Positions 43,559 to 51,555 of a stretch of DNA of 53,329 nt are shown here, one piece after another (position 1 is the stretch's first letter; each line of letters opens with the position of its first letter). Source of the stretch: an uncultured Bacilli bacterium. Lineage in GTDB: Bacteria; Bacillota_I; Bacilli_A; RF39; UBA660. Location: assembly GCA_947586825.1 (NCBI GenBank), contig CANPXU010000007.1:1-53329 (forward strand), written 5' to 3'. Position numbers and translations under genes: made by a program. Below the pieces are notes generated by a model. It was not told where the DNA came from and did no database searches. It saw nothing but the letters and a program-made list of their open reading frames with translations.

Positions 43559-44866
43559 ATGTTTGATTATCTTGGCGATAGACTTTCTAATGCCATTAAA
43601 AATATCCGTAAAATGGGTAAAATTACGGAAGATAATATATCTGAAGCTATGCGAGAAATTCGGATGGCTCTTTTGGAAGCTGATGTAAATTACCAAGTAG
43701 TTAAAGAATTTACAGAAAGCGTTAAAGAAAAGGCTTTAGGAGCCGAGGTTGCTAAAAGTTTAAAACCTGATGAACTATTTATCAGTATTGTTAAAGATGA
43801 ACTAGTCTCTTTATTAGGCGAAACGGAAAGTGCATTAGAAGTAGATAAAAAACCAACTTTACTAATGCTTGTAGGTCTTCAAGGAAGTGGTAAAACTACT
43901 ACAGCTGGAAAGCTTGCTAATTATGTTCGTAAAAAATTTAATAAAAGACCTTTATTAGTTGCCTGTGATATATATCGTCCTGCAGCTATTGAGCAACTTG
44001 AAGTTATAGGTAAACAGTTAGATGTTCCCGTTTATAAAAAGGATACTAAAGATGTTTGTGAAATAGTTAAAGAAGCTTTAGAGTATGCCAAAGAAGAGCA
44101 CTTAGACTATATTATAATCGATACTGCCGGAAGATTACAAATTGATGATACTTTAATGGCTGAATTACAAAGACTTGAAAGTAGCTTTAATATTGATGAA
44201 AAGATATTAGTTATTGATGCTATGGTGGGTCAAGATGCTATTAATGTTATTAATGGATTTAATAATTCTTTACATTTAACAGGTTCAATACTAACTAAGA
44301 TGGATAGTAATACTAAGGGTGGTGTGGCTCTTTGTGTTAGACATTTAACTAATGTACCTATTAAGTTTATTGGTAATAGTGAAAAACTTGATGGTTTAAC
44401 AACTTTTGATCCTGAAAGAATGGCTGAAAGAATTCTTGATATGGGGGATATCCTTTCCATATCTGAAAAAGTTGAAGAGGTAATAAGCGAAGAAGAAGCT
44501 AAAGCTGATATTAGTAAAATCCGTAAAGGAAATTATGATTTGAATGACTTCTTAAATAATTTAAAACAAATTAAAAAACTAGGACCTCTTGAAAATATCT
44601 TAAAGATGCTTCCAGGAGCTCGAAAGATGGGCTTAAACCAAATTAATATTGATCCTAAAGAAATGGCTCATATCGAGGCTATAGTACTTTCTATGACGCC
44701 TTATGAAAGAAAAAATCCAGACATATTAAAAGCAACACGCAAGATGCGTATTGCTAAAGGCTCAGGTCGATCTGTTGAAGAAGTTAATCGTTTATTAAAG
44801 CAATTTGATGAAATGAAGAAAATGATGAAGATGGTTGCTAATGGTAATATGAATTTACCTTTTTAA
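43559..44866 (+). CDS. ffh: Signal recognition particle GTPase Ffh
   Basis: Ffh binds 4.5S RNA and signal sequences and delivers ribosomes to FtsY. The 435-residue protein has an N domain (1-95), a GTPase G domain with G1 GLQGSGKTTT (106-115), DIYRPAAIEQL, DTAGRLQID and TKMDSNTKGG motifs, and a Met-rich C-terminal M domain (about 300-435; MRIAKGSGRSVEEVNRLLKQF). AAGGTGGG is the ribosome binding site. Its end overlaps the convergent minus-strand gene by 12 bases. No ylxM gene precedes it. Confidence 0.97.
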   Translation: MFDYLGDRLSNAIKNIRKMGKITEDNISEAMREIRMALLEADVNYQVVKEFTESVKEKALGAEVAKSLKPDELFISIVKDELVSLLGETESALEVDKKPTLLMLVGLQGSGKTTTAGKLANYVRKKFNKRPLLVACDIYRPAAIEQLEVIGKQLDVPVYKKDTKDVCEIVKEALEYAKEEHLDYIIIDTAGRLQIDDTLMAELQRLESSFNIDEKILVIDAMVGQDAINVINGFNNSLHLTGSILTKMDSNTKGGVALCVRHLTNVPIKFIGNSEKLDGLTTFDPERMAERILDMGDILSISEKVEEVISEEEAKADISKIRKGNYDLNDFLNNLKQIKKLGPLENILKMLPGARKMGLNQINIDPKEMAHIEAIVLSMTPYERKNPDILKATRKMRIAKGSGRSVEEVNRLLKQFDEMKKMMKMVANGNMNLPF

Positions 44867-45907
44867 GCTTCTTGCAAAATCTTCTAAATGTTCACCCGCG
44901 GTGATTCCCATTTGGCTAATAGCTCGATTGGTTTCACCCGCGGTTTTTTTATTGCTTAAAATTATTCTTTTATATAAATCAAAAGCAGCTTTAGGATCTT
45001 GTAAATATATTTGGTATAGTTCAATAGCAATTAATGCTGAATAGCCATATGGTGTATCATACTCAATGGGATATGATAATAATCGCTTTATGTAATAAGC
45101 TCTCATATCAGTATAATCTACTCGAGCTTGTTCAATAATACTTCGCATATTAACTTTTTTGTGCTCACTATGCATCTCACCAACCATATCACATAAATCG
45201 CTAACTTCTAAAAATAATCTAGCACAATCAAGTACTTCATTATAAATCTTCTTCATTTCGATTGCAGCTTCTTTTTTATAAGATGAATTTTGCATAAACC
45301 AGTTATTGGCTACTAACTCCATAAAGATACTTTCAATTTCATCAAAAACAATATTATCTTCACTATCAAGTTCAAAACCTCGATAGCCAAAAGCTGTTGC
45401 ATGAGCAAATTCATGAGTAAGAACTGCTAACATCTCATAATTTGATGTATCTATAACATCTATTAAAACATCTTTAGCTTTTGGAGAACAATAACAATGT
45501 CCAGAATAACCAGAAGCTTGATTTTTTTTATTAGGAGAAACTACCATTAAATTAGTATATCTTTTATCAAAGATTGGTCTAAAACAATTATATACCTCTG
45601 CATCAGAATCAGCATAAAAGAAATTCATAAGTCTTAAAGCTTCATTAATAGATATCTTTGAACTATTTGATTTAAATCGCATATATTTAAGTTCTGGAGT
45701 TGCAATTTGATCAAAAACAGGGTATACAAAAGGATTATTAGCTATAAAACTAATATCTCTACTTAAAACCCGCAAAGCTCCTTGTTTCTCTACCGATGTA
45801 TCTCTTTTATATTCTAAAAAAGCAAAGGCTTCTTCAAATTCAGGAGAAATATCTGGATCAAGCATATAACTAGTAATTAATTTTTCATCCCATACGTATT
45901 TAGTCAT
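44855..45907 (-). CDS. M3-like zinc metallopeptidase
   Basis: The 350-residue protein has the HExxH zinc motif HEFAH at 165-169 and a third-ligand candidate Glu190 in DEIESIFMEL, which fits the M3 (oligoendopeptidase F) pattern E-x-x-S-x-x-x-E. It is about 60% of PepF length: the N-terminal helical region is reduced. No signal peptide, so it is cytosolic. The C-terminal tail (LEDFARSLKR) also resembles M3 ends. A TAGE tetrapeptide occurs twice near the end, encoded by identical DNA. A promoter and a leader hairpin precede it. It converges on ffh with 12 bases shared and no visible terminator. Confidence 0.8.
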   Translation of the reverse strand: MTKYVWDEKLITSYMLDPDISPEFEEAFAFLEYKRDTSVEKQGALRVLSRDISFIANNPFVYPVFDQIATPELKYMRFKSNSSKISINEALRLMNFFYADSDAEVYNCFRPIFDKRYTNLMVVSPNKKNQASGYSGHCYCSPKAKDVLIDVIDTSNYEMLAVLTHEFAHATAFGYRGFELDSEDNIVFDEIESIFMELVANNWFMQNSSYKKEAAIEMKKIYNEVLDCARLFLEVSDLCDMVGEMHSEHKKVNMRSIIEQARVDYTDMRAYYIKRLLSYPIEYDTPYGYSALIAIELYQIYLQDPKAAFDLYKRIILSNKKTAGETNRAISQMGITAGEHLEDFARSLKR

Positions 45908-45910
45908 TTT

Positions 45911-45930
45911 AAACCCCCAAAACAGGGTTT
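45911..45930 (-). promoter_or_regulatory. Leader hairpin covering the peptidase ribosome binding site
   Basis: On the minus strand AAACCC pairs with GGGTTT around a TGTTTTGG loop; the right arm contains the GGGGGT Shine-Dalgarno-like sequence just before the ATG at 45907. The stem could limit translation. Confidence 0.45.
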
Positions 45931-45959
45931 ATTATACTATTTATTAATATATATTTCAA
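45931..45959 (-). promoter_or_regulatory. Promoter for the M3-like peptidase gene
   Basis: On the minus strand, TTGAAA (45959-45954), a 17-base spacer and TATAAT (45936-45931) form a near-consensus promoter. Confidence 0.75.
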
Positions 45960-45961
45960 TT

Positions 45962-45990
45962 AAAAAAGCTTTCTTTTTAGGGAAAGCTTT
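45962..45990 (-). terminator. Terminator of the GspE-type ATPase gene
   Basis: On the minus strand AAAGCTTTC (45990-45982) and GAAAGCTTT (45973-45965) form a nine-base-pair stem with an eight-base loop, ending in a T run. It begins inside the ATPase stop codon. Confidence 0.85.
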
Positions 45991-47527
45991 ATAATGAATC
46001 AACTTCTAAGCTTTGAATTTCAGCACTAGGAGCATTAGTATAATTTACTTGAGTATTATCCATAAGGATATTTACACCTGGATTATTAATTTCATCTAGG
46101 GTAGGCACGGTAGGAACAGCAGGCATAGTAGGTGCTGGAGTTGGTGCAGGAGTAGGGACTTCCACAATAGGAGCTACGTTTTGAGTTGTTATTGTAGCCT
46201 CAGGAGTAGGAGCATTCTCTATTACAGGTTGTACATTGTTACTAGCCGATAGAGGAGTAACTTCAGCTTGAACGCCTTCAACCGTATCAAGGTCACTTCC
46301 AATAAAGGCTTTTTTAACTTCTTCATCATTTTTACCAAAATCTTCTTCGACACTAATAACTCTTAATACTTCATCAATACTTGTAACACCTTGGATTACT
46401 TTTAATAAGCCATCTTGAAGTAAAGTTTTAGTTTTTTGCTTTTCATAAACGAGTTCTCTTAAGTTTTCTTTTCTAAGATTACTTGTAATAGCATCTCTGA
46501 CATCTTGGTTAATAATTAATACTTCGTGTAAACCAGCTCTACCACGATAACCTTTGATACAATTATCACAGCCTACAGGTTCATAAATTGATTCTACATC
46601 TATATTTAATACTTTTTGAAATAAGTTTTTTTCATAAGGTGTCGTAGTTCTACTTCTACGACACATTGGGCAAAGTCTTTTAACAAGTCTTTGAGAAAGA
46701 ACCCCTGTTAAAGCTGAACCTAATAAGTATCTTTCAATTTCCATATCCAAAAGTCTTTCGATAGTATTAAGGGAGTTATTGGTGTGGATTGTAGAAAGGA
46801 CTAAGTGGCCAGTGATTGAGGCTCTAACAGCGATACGAGCAGTTTCATCATCACGAATTTCTCCGATCATTATTACATCGGGGTCTTGACGTAAGATACT
46901 TCTTAAGGTTGTATTAAAGTCTAGACCAATTTCGCTCATAACTTGTACTTGGTTAATACCTTGAATTTTCATTTCTACTGGGTCTTCAACAGTTATAATA
47001 TTTCTTTCAGGTGTATTTAAAAGTTGTAGCATGGTATATACAGTAGTAGATTTACCAGTACCAGTAGCACCAGTAACTAGAATAATACCATTGGGTTTAG
47101 CAAGTAACTTTTTGATTTTTTCATAGTTTTCTTCTGTAAGACCTATATTTTCAAGTCCAGATGAAGAAAGTGTATAGTCAAGGATTCTTATAACGATTTT
47201 CTCGCCATGAATAGTAGGAAGAGAAGAGACCCGGAGGTCAAGTTGTCTTCCTGCATCAATACCTTTAATAGCACCATCTTGAGGAAGACGCATTTCCGTT
47301 ATATTCATACCACTTATAATTTTAATTCTGGTAGATAAGTTTTTACGAATAGAATCAGGAATTTTAGCGTAGTCATGTAGTTCACCATCGATACGTATTC
47401 TGACATTAATAGAATCATCATCAGGGTCAAAGTGAATATCTGATGCGAATTTATTAATGGCATCCATTAGAATTTCATTAACAATATCTACAACGGGTTT
47501 ATTATCGTAATCAAACTCTCTAAACAT
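45989..47527 (-). CDS. GspE/PilB-type secretion ATPase with Pro-rich C-terminal tail
   Basis: This hexameric ATPase family drives type IV pilus or type II-like assembly, or DNA uptake. The 512-residue protein has the AAA-type motor: Walker A GATGTGKS (153-160), Asp box, Walker B DPDVIMIGEIRD (215-226), His box HLVLSTIHTN (241-250) and the zinc tetra-Cys C286, C289, C320, C323. The N-terminal MshEN domain of long GspEs is missing, as in ComGA-like forms. Residues 405-512 form an unusual Ala/Pro/Thr/Val-rich disordered tail. No pilus partner is in the window. It has its own strong promoter and terminator, so it is a single-gene unit. Confidence 0.93.
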   Translation of the reverse strand: MFREFDYDNKPVVDIVNEILMDAINKFASDIHFDPDDDSINVRIRIDGELHDYAKIPDSIRKNLSTRIKIISGMNITEMRLPQDGAIKGIDAGRQLDLRVSSLPTIHGEKIVIRILDYTLSSSGLENIGLTEENYEKIKKLLAKPNGIILVTGATGTGKSTTVYTMLQLLNTPERNIITVEDPVEMKIQGINQVQVMSEIGLDFNTTLRSILRQDPDVIMIGEIRDDETARIAVRASITGHLVLSTIHTNNSLNTIERLLDMEIERYLLGSALTGVLSQRLVKRLCPMCRRSRTTTPYEKNLFQKVLNIDVESIYEPVGCDNCIKGYRGRAGLHEVLIINQDVRDAITSNLRKENLRELVYEKQKTKTLLQDGLLKVIQGVTSIDEVLRVISVEEDFGKNDEEVKKAFIGSDLDTVEGVQAEVTPLSASNNVQPVIENAPTPEATITTQNVAPIVEVPTPAPTPAPTMPAVPTVPTLDEINNPGVNILMDNTQVNYTNAPSAEIQSLEVDSL

Positions 47528-47568
47528 ACGCTATCACATTAGTCCTTTACTATTTTTATTCTATAATA

Positions 47569-47597
47569 ATTATAATAGAGATACACTATATTTTCAA
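47569..47597 (-). promoter_or_regulatory. Promoter for the GspE-type ATPase gene
   Basis: On the minus strand TTGAAA (47597-47592), a 17-base spacer and TATAAT (47574-47569) form a near-consensus promoter 41 bases before the ATG. Ribosome binding site candidates (AAAGGA, GTGAT) are poorly spaced. Confidence 0.75.
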
Positions 47598-47675
47598 TTA
47601 TAAATTTATATTTAATAGTATTTTCCTAAAATTATCTATTTATTATATTTTAGGCGAAAAAGTGGGAATATTTCC

Positions 47676-47704
47676 TAGACATAGGAATATTGTTGTGGTA
47701 TAAT
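47676..47704 (+). promoter_or_regulatory. Promoter for rplS with overlapping inverted repeat
   Basis: TAGACA (47676-47681), a 17-base spacer and an extended -10 TGGTATAAT (47696-47704) form a strong promoter. An imperfect inverted repeat, AATATTTCCTA and TAGGAATATT around a GACA centre (about 47668-47691), covers the -35 box and could be an operator. Confidence 0.75.
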
Positions 47705-47723
47705 GTTTGCAGCCCAAAAGGTA

Positions 47724-47756
47724 TGTAATCCGCTTACTTTTATGATAATGATTACA
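47724..47756 (+). promoter_or_regulatory. rplS mRNA leader hairpin (L19-leader-like)
   Basis: TGTAATC (47724-47730) and GATTACA (47750-47756) form a seven-base-pair stem with a 19-base loop in the roughly 75-base leader between promoter and rplS. Position suits an L19 autoregulatory leader, known in Bacillota; the family match is from position only. Confidence 0.5.
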
Positions 47757-47786
47757 GGTAATATTTTTTTAGAAAGAGGTGGAATA

Positions 47787-48128
47787 ATGGCTAATTTAGT
47801 TGATAGAATCAACGAAAAACATATCCGTAAGGATATACCAGAATTTCGCGTAGGAGATACTGTTAGAGTAGATGTTTGGGTAAAAGAAGGAAAAAAGGAA
47901 AGAATCCAAGCCTTTGAAGGTCTAGTAATAGCTAAAAAGGGTGGAAGTGTTTCAGAAACATTCTCAGTAAGAAAGAAAAGTGGAACTGTTTCTGTAATAA
48001 GAATTTTCCCTGTTAATGCACCTACTATTGATAAGATAACGGTTATTAAGAAAGGTAAAGTTAGAAGAGCTAAGCTTAACTTTATCAAAGATATGCGAAA
48101 AGAATACAAAGTTAAGGAAAGAAATTAA
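47787..48128 (+). CDS. rplS: 50S ribosomal protein L19
   Basis: L19 sits at the 30S-50S interface. The 113-residue protein has family length and shows the motifs FRVGDTVRV, GKKERIQAFEGLVI, SVSETFSVRKKSGT and KVRRAKL. The start ATG at 47787 follows AGAGGTGG; an in-frame ATG at 47703 lies within the -10 box and is rejected. It is a monocistronic gene here, away from rimM-trmD. Confidence 0.97.
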   Translation: MANLVDRINEKHIRKDIPEFRVGDTVRVDVWVKEGKKERIQAFEGLVIAKKGGSVSETFSVRKKSGTVSVIRIFPVNAPTIDKITVIKKGKVRRAKLNFIKDMRKEYKVKERN

Positions 48129-48147
48129 TCTTTCCTTAATTTTTTTA
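48112..48147 (+). terminator. Intrinsic terminator after rplS
   Basis: TTAAGGAAAG (48112-48121) and CTTTCCTTAA (48130-48139) form a perfect ten-base-pair stem with an eight-base loop and a run of Ts. It overlaps the rplS stop codon. Confidence 0.95.
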
Positions 48148-48166
48148 TGCCATAAAATATATATCA

Positions 48167-48175
48167 TGATATAAT
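48167..48175 (+). promoter_or_regulatory. Extended -10 promoter for lepB
   Basis: TGATATAAT (48167-48175) is a perfect extended -10 box, 46 bases before the lepB start. Confidence 0.6.
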
Positions 48176-48221
48176 ATTAAGGTAGCGAGCAAAATAAAAA
48201 TGATAAAGTGAGGCAAATATT

Positions 48222-48704
48222 TTGAAATTTATAAAAGAACTTTTACCATATATTATAATTGTTGTGGTAGTAATATTAATTAGAACATTTATTATAACTC
48301 CTGTTAAAGTATCAGGTGATTCTATGGAAAAGACTCTTTCTAATGGATATATAATGCTTTTAAATAAAGTGTCTTCTGTTGAAAGAGAAGATATTGTTGT
48401 TATCGATAAAAGATTTGCCGGAGATGATGTAATTATTAAAAGAATTATTGGACTACCCGGTGAAACTATAAAGTGTGAAGATGATGTTATTTATATTAAT
48501 GGTAAGAAGTTTAAAGATTCTCATGCTTATGGTATAACAACTGACTTTGAAGAGGTAACTTTAAAAGAAGATGAGTATTTTGTTTTAGGAGATAATAGAG
48601 TTGTTTCTAATGATTCTCGTTATTTAGGACCTGTAAAAAAAGAATATATCGAAGGTACTACTGATATTATAATTTATCCTTTTAGTAAGTTTGGGAAAGT
48701 TTAG
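48222..48704 (+). CDS. lepB: Signal peptidase I
   Basis: Signal peptidase I releases secreted proteins from their signal peptides using a Ser-Lys dyad. The 160-residue protein has an N-terminal membrane anchor (about 8-24), catalytic Ser34 in GDSM and Lys73 in IIKRIIGLPGE, and the GDNR box near 130. Size fits the short Gram-positive type. A TTG start at 48222 is chosen because GTGAGG lies eight bases upstream and the reading frame opens directly with the basic-hydrophobic anchor; no ATG gives a complete anchor. It is probably co-transcribed with the next gene, three bases later. Confidence 0.93.
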   Translation: MKFIKELLPYIIIVVVVILIRTFIITPVKVSGDSMEKTLSNGYIMLLNKVSSVEREDIVVIDKRFAGDDVIIKRIIGLPGETIKCEDDVIYINGKKFKDSHAYGITTDFEEVTLKEDEYFVLGDNRVVSNDSRYLGPVKKEYIEGTTDIIIYPFSKFGKV

Positions 48705-48707
48705 TTT

Positions 48708-49904
48708 ATGCTAAATATAAGTTATAAAAAAAGTGCCGTTAACTTTTTAAATAAGCAATTTAATACGTATATAAACATGAAAAATATTTGCTCAATCTGT
48801 GATAATGATGTATATACGGTAACTATGATAATTAGCAAGGTAATAAAATATGCTTTACTTAATTATAATAATGGATCATTAAGTTTATCTATACGAGATT
48901 TTATTGGTAAGCTTCCTTTGATAGATATTGCTTATGCTTCTTTAAGTCAAGAAAAAAAGGGATTAAGCTTCTTTAAAAAAGCTAGTTTAGTACCACCTTA
49001 TGCTCTAGATAGTGATATTGATTTATTAGATTTACCAGGATTAATATTACCTGATTTGGCATTTATTGAAAAAGTGTGTGCCGATAATAAGCAATACGAT
49101 GAAATACTATCCCGTAGGGATAAAGAAAGAGAAGAAAAACTAGATACTTTAATGGGCTTTAAGCCTACAGCTTTTAACTATGTAACTGAGGAAATTGTTT
49201 ATTTAAATGAAGAGTTTAATTATGATGGCTTACAACTAACGGGAGATGTTATTACAGATTTTAGATATCTATATAATGATGAAAGATATGAAAAGTCCGG
49301 ACTTTTAAACCGAAAATATAGTGATAATTTAACGGATATTATAAATGCTAGAGATATATCTCTTTTTAAAAAGGGAAGTTTATATTTTATTAGTAATGGA
49401 AGACATCGAATATTGTATTTGCTTGCCCGTGGTAATAATGTAGCAATTAGAGCCTCTGTATCAAAAAGAATTGAAAACGAAAGATTAAATGATATTTTAC
49501 TAAAGCTTCAAGAAGTAATTAGTTTTGAAGTATTTAAAGCTAATCCTTATAGCGATGATGAAGTAATATGCATCATTTATAAAGGAAATTTATATGAATT
49601 AAGTACGCTAGCTGAACTTGAAGAATTTGCCAGTTCTTATGATACTTATCCTGCTATAAGGCCATTTGTAGGTAAAAATATTGACAAAGAACAAGTAGAT
49701 GAATGGGTATATAGTATTGTAGATTATTGTACAAGCTATGGCTTAAATATTTTGGAAATGTCTTTTTGCGATTTAATTGAACACATGGGTGTTGCTGCAA
49801 CAATTAACTTGTATGAAGCTTATTTAGTAGTTGGAGCATTAAGAAATAAAGAAAGAATCGATAAAGAGATAAAAGAACTAGACAAAGAAGAATTAAATAG
49901 ATAA
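48708..49904 (+). CDS. Hypothetical protein with ParB/sulfiredoxin-like motif
   Basis: The 398-residue cytosolic protein is not fully recognised. Residues 205-255 resemble the ParB/Srx fold: a strand (LFKKGSLYFI), the S-NGRHRI motif (229-235, like G-x-H-R in ParB boxes), a helix (LYLLARGNN) and a following strand VAIRASV. The remaining domains are unknown and helical at the C-terminal end. It lies three bases after lepB and 25 bases before the DUF362 gene. A nuclease, NTPase or DNA-binding role is possible from the fold but not shown. Confidence 0.65.
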   Translation: MLNISYKKSAVNFLNKQFNTYINMKNICSICDNDVYTVTMIISKVIKYALLNYNNGSLSLSIRDFIGKLPLIDIAYASLSQEKKGLSFFKKASLVPPYALDSDIDLLDLPGLILPDLAFIEKVCADNKQYDEILSRRDKEREEKLDTLMGFKPTAFNYVTEEIVYLNEEFNYDGLQLTGDVITDFRYLYNDERYEKSGLLNRKYSDNLTDIINARDISLFKKGSLYFISNGRHRILYLLARGNNVAIRASVSKRIENERLNDILLKLQEVISFEVFKANPYSDDEVICIIYKGNLYELSTLAELEEFASSYDTYPAIRPFVGKNIDKEQVDEWVYSIVDYCTSYGLNILEMSFCDLIEHMGVAATINLYEAYLVVGALRNKERIDKEIKELDKEELNR

Positions 49905-49929
49905 AATTTAGATAAGAAAGGAAATTAAA

Positions 49930-50808
49930 ATGGATAAAGTTAAAGTATATTTTACTAGGGAAATTACTCCAGAAAATATAGTTAAGATGTATGATGCATT
50001 AGGAATTAGTTTACAAGGAAAGGTAGCTGTAAAATTGCACTCAGGAGAAGATGGTAACCAAAACTTCCTAAAGCCTGAAATGTTAAAGGATATAATTGAG
50101 CATGTTCATGGTACAGTAGTGGAGTGTAATACTGCTTATGATGGAGCAAGGGATACTACAGAAAAACATACTAAACTAATGGAAAAACATGGTTGGAGTA
50201 AATATTTTGATGTTGATATTATGGATAGCGAGGGACCTGATACTGAACTTGATATCCCAAATGGTAAAGTGATAAAAAAGAACTATGTAGGAAAAAATTT
50301 AAATAATTATGATAGCATGCTTGTGTTATCACACTTTAAAGGACACCCAATGGGAGGCTTTGGTGGAGCTTTAAAGCAACTTTCTATTGGTATTGCTTCT
50401 TCTAAGGGAAAAAGATATATCCATTGTTGCGGAAATGATGGCTCTTATGAAGATATGTTCCATCAAAATCAAGATAGTTTCCTAGAGTCAATGGCTGATG
50501 CAGCTTCTTCTGTAGTCAAAAAATTCGAGGGAAACATAGCTTATATTAATGTTATGGCAAATCTATCTGTAGACTGTGATTGCTGTGCTACTGCCGAAGA
50601 CCCTTGTATGAAGGATATTGGCATTTTAGCAAGTCTAGACCCAGTAGCAATCGATCAAGCTTGTATTGATTTAATTAAAAATTCTACTGATCCAGGTAAA
50701 GATCATTTCCTTGAAAGAGTATCATCTCGTCATGGAGAGCATATTATTGATGCGGCTTACGATTTAGGAGCCGGCAATAAGGAATACGAACTAATTGAAA
50801 TTAAATAA
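49930..50808 (+). CDS. DUF362-family protein
   Basis: The 292-residue protein matches the DUF362 family, which often accompanies Fe-S proteins, through VAVKLHSGEDGN, LSHFKGHPMGGFGGALKQLSIG (in two parts) and ILASLDPVAIDQACIDLI. The ferredoxin domain often fused to DUF362 proteins is absent, but a cluster of cysteines (CDCC...CM, about 217-228, plus a CC pair near 178) could bind a metal or Fe-S cluster. Cytosolic; reaction unknown. AAGAAAGG precedes the start. It ends in a tetraloop terminator. Confidence 0.88.
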   Translation: MDKVKVYFTREITPENIVKMYDALGISLQGKVAVKLHSGEDGNQNFLKPEMLKDIIEHVHGTVVECNTAYDGARDTTEKHTKLMEKHGWSKYFDVDIMDSEGPDTELDIPNGKVIKKNYVGKNLNNYDSMLVLSHFKGHPMGGFGGALKQLSIGIASSKGKRYIHCCGNDGSYEDMFHQNQDSFLESMADAASSVVKKFEGNIAYINVMANLSVDCDCCATAEDPCMKDIGILASLDPVAIDQACIDLIKNSTDPGKDHFLERVSSRHGEHIIDAAYDLGAGNKEYELIEIK

Positions 50809-50827
50809 AGGCTTCGGCCTTTTTTTA
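50807..50827 (+). terminator. UUCG-tetraloop terminator after the DUF362 gene
   Basis: AAAGGC (50807-50812), a TTCG loop (50813-50816) and GCCTTT (50817-50822) are followed by a run of Ts. It overlaps the stop codon by two bases. Confidence 0.92.
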
Positions 50828-50836
50828 TGCTATAAT
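50828..50836 (+). promoter_or_regulatory. Extended -10 promoter for the UDG-fold gene
   Basis: TGCTATAAT (50828-50836) begins just after the tetraloop terminator and lies 20 bases before the next ATG. Confidence 0.6.
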
Positions 50837-50855
50837 TTTAAAGAAAGGTTTTAAT

Positions 50856-51521
50856 ATGGATATTACGGAACTTAATAAAAAATACGATGCCCTTCAAAGA
50901 AAGTACGGAGCCAAAAATTTAAATGCTATTTATAATGGAGGATGCACCGATCATCCCGATATTTGTTTCGTTTTTATGAACCCCACAGGTAAAAATATTG
51001 CTTCTGATAAAAATTGGGATGGACTAAGATCACCTTGGCTTGGAACTAAAAATATTTGGGATTTATTTTATGCTGTCAATCTTTTAGATAAGAATATATA
51101 TGAAGAGATAAAAAAGAGAAAGCCTTTAGAATGGACTAAAGAATTTTGTAATCAAGTATATGATAATGTAAAAAAGCATAAATTCTTTATTACTAATTTA
51201 GGCAAGTGTACCCAAATTGATGCTAGACCTTTACCTGATGCCGTTTATAAAGAATACCTTCATCTCCTAGAAAAAGAAATTGATCTTATAAAACCTAAAG
51301 TTATTATTTTATTTGGTAATCAAGTAAGTAGTATTGTTTTAAATGAAAAGGTGATGGTATCTCAAACTCGTAAAAAGGCATACTCTAAAATTATTAATAA
51401 AAATCCCTATAAATGTTTCTGTGTATATTATCCGGTTGGTAATGGCCGATTTAACATTGATAAATCGATTGAGGATATTAAGTGGATAATAAAAAATATT
51501 CATAATGATGTATTAGTTTAA
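50856..51521 (+). CDS. Uracil-DNA glycosylase-superfamily protein
   Basis: The 221-residue protein shows the UDG superfamily layout: a motif-1-like strand and loop (FVFMNPTGKN, about 38-47, in place of GEAPG), an FITNLGKC strand, a helix leading to the IKPKVIILFGNQV strand, and a YYPVGNGRFN loop near 192-200 in place of the HPS motif. The four Fe-S cysteines of families 4 and 5 are not apparent, and the catalytic Asp/Asn of motif 1 is replaced by Asn42. DNA-repair function is therefore uncertain; it may be a divergent member with another substrate. AAAGG is the ribosome binding site. Confidence 0.75.
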   Translation: MDITELNKKYDALQRKYGAKNLNAIYNGGCTDHPDICFVFMNPTGKNIASDKNWDGLRSPWLGTKNIWDLFYAVNLLDKNIYEEIKKRKPLEWTKEFCNQVYDNVKKHKFFITNLGKCTQIDARPLPDAVYKEYLHLLEKEIDLIKPKVIILFGNQVSSIVLNEKVMVSQTRKKAYSKIINKNPYKCFCVYYPVGNGRFNIDKSIEDIKWIIKNIHNDVLV

Positions 51522-51555
51522 GCTTTTTTCTCCATATTATCTATAGGAGGAATAT

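Noticed and set aside
47703-47786. N-terminal extension of rplS from ATG 47703
   Set aside because: The ATG lies within the promoter -10 box and cannot be on the mRNA; the L19 family start fits 47787.
47675-48109. 144-residue minus-strand ORF over rplS
   Set aside because: It is fully antisense to rplS, its promoter and its leader, with no family resemblance.
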